Assembly (NCBI GenBank): GCA_019423835.1
Contig: JAHZAR010000094.1
Span: 1-9,677 of the forward strand
Origin: Clostridiales bacterium
GTDB lineage: Bacteria > Bacillota > Clostridia > Lachnospirales > Lachnospiraceae
Direction of reading: 5' to 3'
Length of the DNA: 9,677 nucleotides
Shown: piece by piece, positions 6,269-9,677 of the stretch
Position numbering within the stretch: the stretch's first letter is position 1
Layout of the letters: each line of letters starts with the position of its first letter
Made by a program: the position numbers and the translations under genes
The notes under the pieces: model-generated
The model's database searches: none
Told to the model about the DNA's origin: nothing
What the model saw: the letters and a program-made list of their open reading frames with translations, nothing else

Positions 6269-6307
6269 CAGAAAAACTGCAGGGCTGTCCGCTCTGCAGT
6301 TTTTCTG
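6269..6307. terminator. Bidirectional terminator between hppA and ldh
   Basis: CAGAAAAACTGCAG (6269-6282) and its perfect complement at 6294-6307 form a 14-bp stem with an 11-base loop. On the plus strand the 3' arm contains a T-run (6300-6304). On the minus strand the stem leads into a second T-rich stretch opposite 6261-6266. It lies 28 bases after the hppA stop and can also end ldh transcripts, giving ldh a 3' tail of about 190-230 bases. Confidence 0.82.
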
Positions 6308-6491
6308 TAGGGAAACGAGAAATTTGGAAAAGTATAATTTACTGTGACATATCAGGGATCCTGCCGCCGGATTCCCTGCCGGCGAACGGCTGCAGGCTGG
6401 GGCAGAAGGAGCCTGGGTTCAGACATGAGAAACTGCCGGAAGAGCAGCTTCTCAATATTCTGTGCTGATTCTCATGATATTGGCTGCCTTT
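6308..6491. other. Non-coding gap downstream of ldh
   Basis: No credible gene is seen. Two modest dyads are present: CGCCGG/CCGGCG at 6365-6370 and 6379-6384, and CATGAGAA/TTCTCATG at 6424-6431 and 6469-6476, the latter closing a 37-base apical region. Neither is followed by a T-tract on the minus strand, so they are not obvious terminators. They may simply be part of the ldh 3' untranslated region. Confidence 0.4.
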
Positions 6492-7445
6492 TCATTCCAG
6501 CCCCAGTTCCCTGTAGCACTCCCTTAAAACATGGCAGGAATTGTTCAGCTTTTCTAACTCCTCTTCCTCCAGAGTGAGGGGAAGCACCCTCTGAATTCCG
6601 TTCTGGTTGATGATACAGGGCACGCCGACAAATACGCCGTTTTGTCCGTACTCACCCCGCAGCATGGCGGAAACGGTCATAACACTGTTTTCGTTTCCCA
6701 GAACTGCTTTGGTAATCCGCGTGAGGGCCATGCCGATTCCGTAGTAGGTGGCATTTTTTGCCTCGATTATTTTGTAGGCCGCTGTCCGCACCTCCTCGGA
6801 GATCTGCTCCATATCCTGCTCACAGATGGAGCCGTGGGATTCATTGACCATCTCGCGAATAGACTTGGTGGCAACCATGGCCTGGCTCCACGGCACAAAC
6901 TCTGAATCCCCATGTTCACCCATGACATAGGCGTGAACATTTCTCGGATCAACCTTCAGATAATCACCGAGAAGGTACCGCAGGCGGGCAGTGTCGAGGG
7001 TGGTTCCCGTACCCAGGACGCGTCTCGGGTTAAAACCGGACAGCGTGCAGGTGATTTTCGTCATGATGTCCACCGGATTTGTGGCTACAAGGAAAATTCC
7101 ATTAAAGCCGGAGGCTGTCACCGGTTCAATAATGGACTGGAACACCTCCGTATTTCTCTTCAGAAGATCAAGTCTCGTTTCACCTGGCTTCTGGGCGACA
7201 CCTGCACAGATAACCACAATATCTGCATCCGTGCAGTCGTCGTAGCTGCCGGCGTAGATTTTCATATTGGAGCTGGAAAAAGCCAGCCCGTGATTTAAGT
7301 CCATGGCCTCGCCCATGGCGCGCTTCTTGTTTACGTCAATTAAAACCAGCTCATCACACACATTCTGATTGAGCAGGGAGTAAGCGTAGCTCATTCCCAC
7401 CATTCCAGTACCAATCAGGGCAATTTTCCGGTTGTCATGTTTCAT
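6492..7445 (-). CDS. ldh: L-lactate dehydrogenase (NAD-dependent)
   Basis: The enzyme reduces pyruvate to L-lactate with NADH in the cytoplasm, regenerating NAD+ during fermentation. At 317 residues it has the normal length. The NAD fold starts with GTGMVG (12-17) and ends strand two with Asp37. Gln85 in AGVAQKPGETR marks lactate rather than malate specificity (malate enzymes have Arg there), and Arg91 is the mobile-loop catalytic arginine. NPVD (123-126), GTGTTLDTARLRYLL (145-159, with Asp151 and substrate-binding Arg154) and GEHGDSE around catalytic His178 complete the active site. AGGAGG seven bases before the ATG on the minus strand fixes the start. A Rex-like site overlaps the -10 region, so expression is probably raised when the NADH/NAD+ ratio is high. 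It is divergent from glnS. A 2-hydroxy-acid dehydrogenase with slightly different substrate is possible but less likely. Confidence 0.94.
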   Translation of the reverse strand: MKHDNRKIALIGTGMVGMSYAYSLLNQNVCDELVLIDVNKKRAMGEAMDLNHGLAFSSSNMKIYAGSYDDCTDADIVVICAGVAQKPGETRLDLLKRNTEVFQSIIEPVTASGFNGIFLVATNPVDIMTKITCTLSGFNPRRVLGTGTTLDTARLRYLLGDYLKVDPRNVHAYVMGEHGDSEFVPWSQAMVATKSIREMVNESHGSICEQDMEQISEEVRTAAYKIIEAKNATYYGIGMALTRITKAVLGNENSVMTVSAMLRGEYGQNGVFVGVPCIINQNGIQRVLPLTLEEEELEKLNNSCHVLRECYRELGLE

Positions 7446-7545
7446 AAGGGTACCTCCTGTCAGAAATAATACAGATGTTTGCAGAGCAGTCAGACCCTGA
7501 ATCCTCCCGCATGCTGTGAAGATGAGTAAGTAAGGACTAACTGCT

Positions 7546-7563
7546 TTGTTAATAATATCACAA
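7546..7563 (-). promoter_or_regulatory. Rex-like redox operator overlapping the ldh promoter
   Basis: On the minus strand the site reads TTGTGATATTATTAACAA, matching 12 of the 14 fixed positions of the Rex consensus TTGTTAA-N4-TTAACAA; one mismatch gives TTGTGA, a half-site also used by Rex proteins. It contains the putative -10 box TATTAT (complement of 7552-7557) preceded by TGA, an extended -10. The -35 region is poor. Rex binding would block RNA polymerase until NADH releases it. Transcription would start near 7545, about 100 bases before the ldh ATG. Confidence 0.65.
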
Positions 7564-7615
7564 AAATCGTGGGAAGGGAAGAGGAAAATGCAGTTTCTTC
7601 CTTAATATAAATACA

Positions 7616-7624
7616 ATTATATCA
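7616..7624 (-). promoter_or_regulatory. Possible second ldh promoter (extended -10)
   Basis: On the minus strand TGATATAAT forms an extended -10 element with a perfect TATAAT. No good -35 lies 17 bases upstream. It would add about 65 bases to the ldh leader and would place the Rex-like site downstream of the start, as a roadblock. The surrounding DNA is AT-rich, so a chance match is possible. Confidence 0.35.
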
Positions 7625-7686
7625 TTGCAGTTTTACAGGGTTTTATTCATGGAGGCGGCGGAGCCGTTCTGCTGGGTGATTAAAAC

Positions 7687-7715
7687 TTGCTAGGGACATT
7701 AATTTATGGTATTAT
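7687..7715 (+). promoter_or_regulatory. Promoter of glnS
   Basis: TTGCTA at 7687-7692, a 17-base spacer and TATTAT at 7710-7715, preceded by TGG as an extended -10. Transcription would begin near 7722, leaving a short leader of about 38 bases. There is no room for a T-box, and none is seen. Confidence 0.68.
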
Positions 7716-7759
7716 AAAATCCAGGTATTTATGAACAAGAAAATAACGGAGGAAATGAG

Positions 7760-9457
7760 ATGGAAGAAAACACAAAAACAGTTGCTGAGACGGAGGAAAA
7801 GGAAACCGTTTCAAAAAACTTTATCGAGAGAGAGATTGAGAAAGATTTGGCTGAAGGTGTTTACAACCATGTCCAGACCAGATTTCCACCGGAACCGAAT
7901 GGGTATCTTCACATTGGACACGCCAAGTCCATCATCCTGAATTCGGGACTGGCCAAGGAATACAATGGCAAATTCAATCTGCGTTTTGATGACACGAACC
8001 CGACTAAGGAAAAGACAGAATTTGTCCAGTCCATCATTGAGGATGTAAAGTGGCTGGGAGCTGATTTTGAGGACAGGCTGTTCTTTGCCTCCGATTATTT
8101 TGAGCAGATGTATGAGTGTGCAGTTCTTCTTATTAAAAAGGGAAAGGCATTTGTGTGCGACCTGAGCGCTGACGAGATCCGCGAGTACCGCGGCGACTTT
8201 AATAATCCCGGCAAGGAGAGTCCCTACAGAAACAGAAGCATTGAAGAAAACCTGCAGCTCTTTGAAAATATGAAAAATGGCATGTACAGAGATGGGGAGA
8301 AGGTTCTGCGCGCCAAGATCGACATGGCATCTCCCAATATCAATATGAGAGACCCGGTTATCTACCGTGTTGCCCACATGTCCCACCACAATACAGGGGA
8401 CAAGTGGTGTATTTATCCGATGTATGATTTTGCCCATCCGATTGAGGATGCTATCGAGCATATCACACACTCGATCTGTACCCTTGAGTTTGAGGATCAC
8501 CGTCCGCTTTACGACTGGGTGGTAAGAGAGTGTGAATTTGAGAATCCGCCCCGCCAGATCGAGTTTGCCAAAATGTATCTCACCAATGTCATCACAGGAA
8601 AGCGCTATATCAAGAAGCTGGTTGAGGATAAGATTGTGGACGGCTGGGATGATCCGCGCCTGGTTTCCATAGCAGCTCTCAGGAGGAGGGGCTTTACGCC
8701 GGAATCCATCAGAAAGTTTGTGGAGCTGGCCGGTGTTTCCAAGGCAGACAGCTCTATCGACTACGCCATGCTGGAATACTGCGTAAGGGAAGATCTGAAG
8801 CTGAAGAGGGCCAGAGTGATGGCCGTTCTTGACCCGGTGAAGCTGGTCATTGACAATTACCCGGAGGGACAGATGGAAGAGCTCTCCGCGCCCTGCAATC
8901 TGGAAAATCCGGAGCTGGGCGACCGCATTGTGCCCTTTGGCCGTGAGCTCTATATTGAGCGTGAGGACTTCATGGAGGAACCGCCGAAAAAATATTTCCG
9001 CCTCTATCCGGGCAACGAGGTTCGTCTGATGAATGCCTATTTTGTCACCTGTACGGGCTGTGAGAAGGATGAGAATGGAAATGTGACGGTTGTTCACTGC
9101 ACTTATGATCCGCAGACAAAGGGCGGAAACGCGCCGGACGGCAGAAAGGTAAAGGGAACGATTCACTGGGTGGCAAAGGAGACTGCCCTCAGGGCAGAGT
9201 GCCGCCTCTATGAGAACCTGGTAGATGAGGAGAAGGGCAAGCTGAATGCAGACGGGACACTGAATCTGAATCCAAACTCCCTGACCGTATTAAAGGAGTG
9301 CTATGTAGAGCCGTCCTTAAAGGAGGCGAAGGCTTATGACAGCTTCCAGTTTGTGCGCAATGGCTATTTCTGCGTGGACTGCAAGGACAGCACGCCGGAG
9401 AAGCCTGTCTTCAACAGAATCGTATCTCTGAAGAGCTCCTTTAAGGTAGGGAAATAG
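7760..9457 (+). CDS. glnS: Glutamine--tRNA ligase (GlnRS)
   Basis: This cytoplasmic class I synthetase attaches glutamine to tRNA-Gln with ATP, releasing AMP and pyrophosphate. The 565 residues match the usual bacterial GlnRS size. The catalytic core shows PPEPNGYLHIGHAKS (43-57) with the HIGH motif at 51-54, RFDDTNP (75-81), and YPMYDFAHPIEDAIEHITHS (219-238), followed by LEFEDHRPLYDW. The second motif, usually VMSKR in GlnRS, reads ITGKR (278-282), keeping the key Lys281. GWDDPR (295-300) and LRRRGFTPESIR (307-318) follow, then the two-part beta-barrel anticodon-binding domain (about 350-560) ending with FNRIVSLKSSF. GlnRS rather than GluRS is chosen because of the beta-barrel C-terminus and GlnRS-type spacing. 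GGAGG at 7748-7752, seven bases before the ATG, fixes the start; the first 20 residues are a charged extension. It has its own promoter and a hairpin downstream. Confidence 0.96.
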   Translation: MEENTKTVAETEEKETVSKNFIEREIEKDLAEGVYNHVQTRFPPEPNGYLHIGHAKSIILNSGLAKEYNGKFNLRFDDTNPTKEKTEFVQSIIEDVKWLGADFEDRLFFASDYFEQMYECAVLLIKKGKAFVCDLSADEIREYRGDFNNPGKESPYRNRSIEENLQLFENMKNGMYRDGEKVLRAKIDMASPNINMRDPVIYRVAHMSHHNTGDKWCIYPMYDFAHPIEDAIEHITHSICTLEFEDHRPLYDWVVRECEFENPPRQIEFAKMYLTNVITGKRYIKKLVEDKIVDGWDDPRLVSIAALRRRGFTPESIRKFVELAGVSKADSSIDYAMLEYCVREDLKLKRARVMAVLDPVKLVIDNYPEGQMEELSAPCNLENPELGDRIVPFGRELYIEREDFMEEPPKKYFRLYPGNEVRLMNAYFVTCTGCEKDENGNVTVVHCTYDPQTKGGNAPDGRKVKGTIHWVAKETALRAECRLYENLVDEEKGKLNADGTLNLNPNSLTVLKECYVEPSLKEAKAYDSFQFVRNGYFCVDCKDSTPEKPVFNRIVSLKSSFKVGK

Positions 9458-9517
9458 TACAGAAAGAAACAGGCAGCAGGAAGGAAAAGGCGTCAGAGGC
9501 CTTGGACAGGAGAAAAC

Positions 9518-9568
9518 GGCCGCAGGGCAGGAGTATCGGTGAAAAAGGATACTCTCTGCCAGGCGGCC
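9518..9568 (+). terminator. Long hairpin downstream of glnS, possible terminator
   Basis: Three stacked helices pair 9518-9523 with 9563-9568, 9526-9530 with 9556-9560, and 9531-9537 with 9548-9554: 18 pairs with one bulged T (9555) and a tandem A-G/G-A mismatch (9524-9525 opposite 9561-9562). The following sequence is GGCTGTTTATA, a weak T-tract. It sits 60 bases after the glnS stop. Termination is likely but not certain; the stem could also protect the 3' end. Confidence 0.5.
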
Positions 9569-9617
9569 GGCTGTTTATACGGAAGTGCGAAGGCCGTAGC
9601 AGGCAAAACGCGATAAG

Positions 9618-9677
9618 ATGACAAATTCAGACAAGAAAAAGAAGTTGGAATCTGAACGGAATGCGCAGTTTTTGCAG
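9618..9677 (+). CDS. Possible start of a new gene, cut by the window edge
   Basis: An ATG at 9618 opens a frame that stays open for 20 codons to the edge, beginning MTNSDKKKKLES. The lysine-rich hydrophilic start is plausible for a real N-terminus, and an in-frame TAG at 9597 means the gene cannot start much earlier. No good Shine-Dalgarno is present: the nearest is AGG at 9601-9603, too far away. No family can be assigned from 20 residues. Confidence 0.3.
   Translation, partial: MTNSDKKKKLESERNAQFLQ

Noticed and set aside
6333..6338. TATAAT on the plus strand after the hppA terminator
   Set aside because: There is no -35 box at the right distance and no plus-strand gene to serve before glnS.
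7811..9166. A 451-codon ORF on the minus strand, fully opposite glnS
   Set aside because: It has no recognisable domain and lies entirely within a gene whose protein is unmistakable. Its length follows from codon use in glnS.

Overview
The window looks like a chromosomal housekeeping segment from an anaerobic Firmicute, most likely a gut Lachnospiraceae (Clostridium cluster XIVa). The evidence is a moderate GC content, Shine-Dalgarno sites close to AGGAGG ahead of the main genes, a membrane pyrophosphatase with potassium-dependent signature residues, a fermentative L-lactate dehydrogenase behind a Rex-like operator, and a GlnRS whose second catalytic motif reads ITGKR. The lineage is inferred; no rRNA or other marker gene is present.

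Layout. Positions 1-807 hold the 3' part of a four-carbon acid sugar kinase (DUF1537/OtnK family), followed by a strong intrinsic terminator. A promoter at 901-929 drives an EamA/DMT-type exporter (982-2043). It converges on a minus-strand CNNM/CBS/CorC 'hemolysin-family' transporter (2066-3472). The two 3' ends are separated by 22 bases, and the terminator elements of each gene run into the coding end of the other. A 786-base gap follows. It holds the minus-strand promoter of the CBS gene, an AT-rich spacer, a plus-strand promoter with a terminator-like hairpin right behind it, a 45-bp perfect inverted repeat made of two tandem dyads, about 330 bases rich in hairpins, and a short upstream ORF with its own Shine-Dalgarno site. 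Then comes hppA (4259-6241), with a terminator that can work in both directions. ldh (6492-7445, minus) and glnS (7760-9457, plus) are divergent around a 314-base gap that holds both promoters and the Rex-like site. A long hairpin follows glnS, and a possible new ORF begins at 9618 and leaves the window.

How the genes relate. They are mostly single-gene transcription units, not one pathway. The links are physiological: HppA uses pyrophosphate from biosynthesis, including tRNA charging, to pump Na+ and/or H+; Ldh reoxidises NADH and appears to be under redox control.

No defence system, mobile element, CRISPR array, tRNA or rRNA was seen. The best candidate for something undescribed is the hppA leader (about 3788-4258). 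It has many perfect or near-perfect helices, two of them mutually exclusive, plus a possible leader peptide that ends just before the hppA start codon. I could not match it to any riboswitch class I know.
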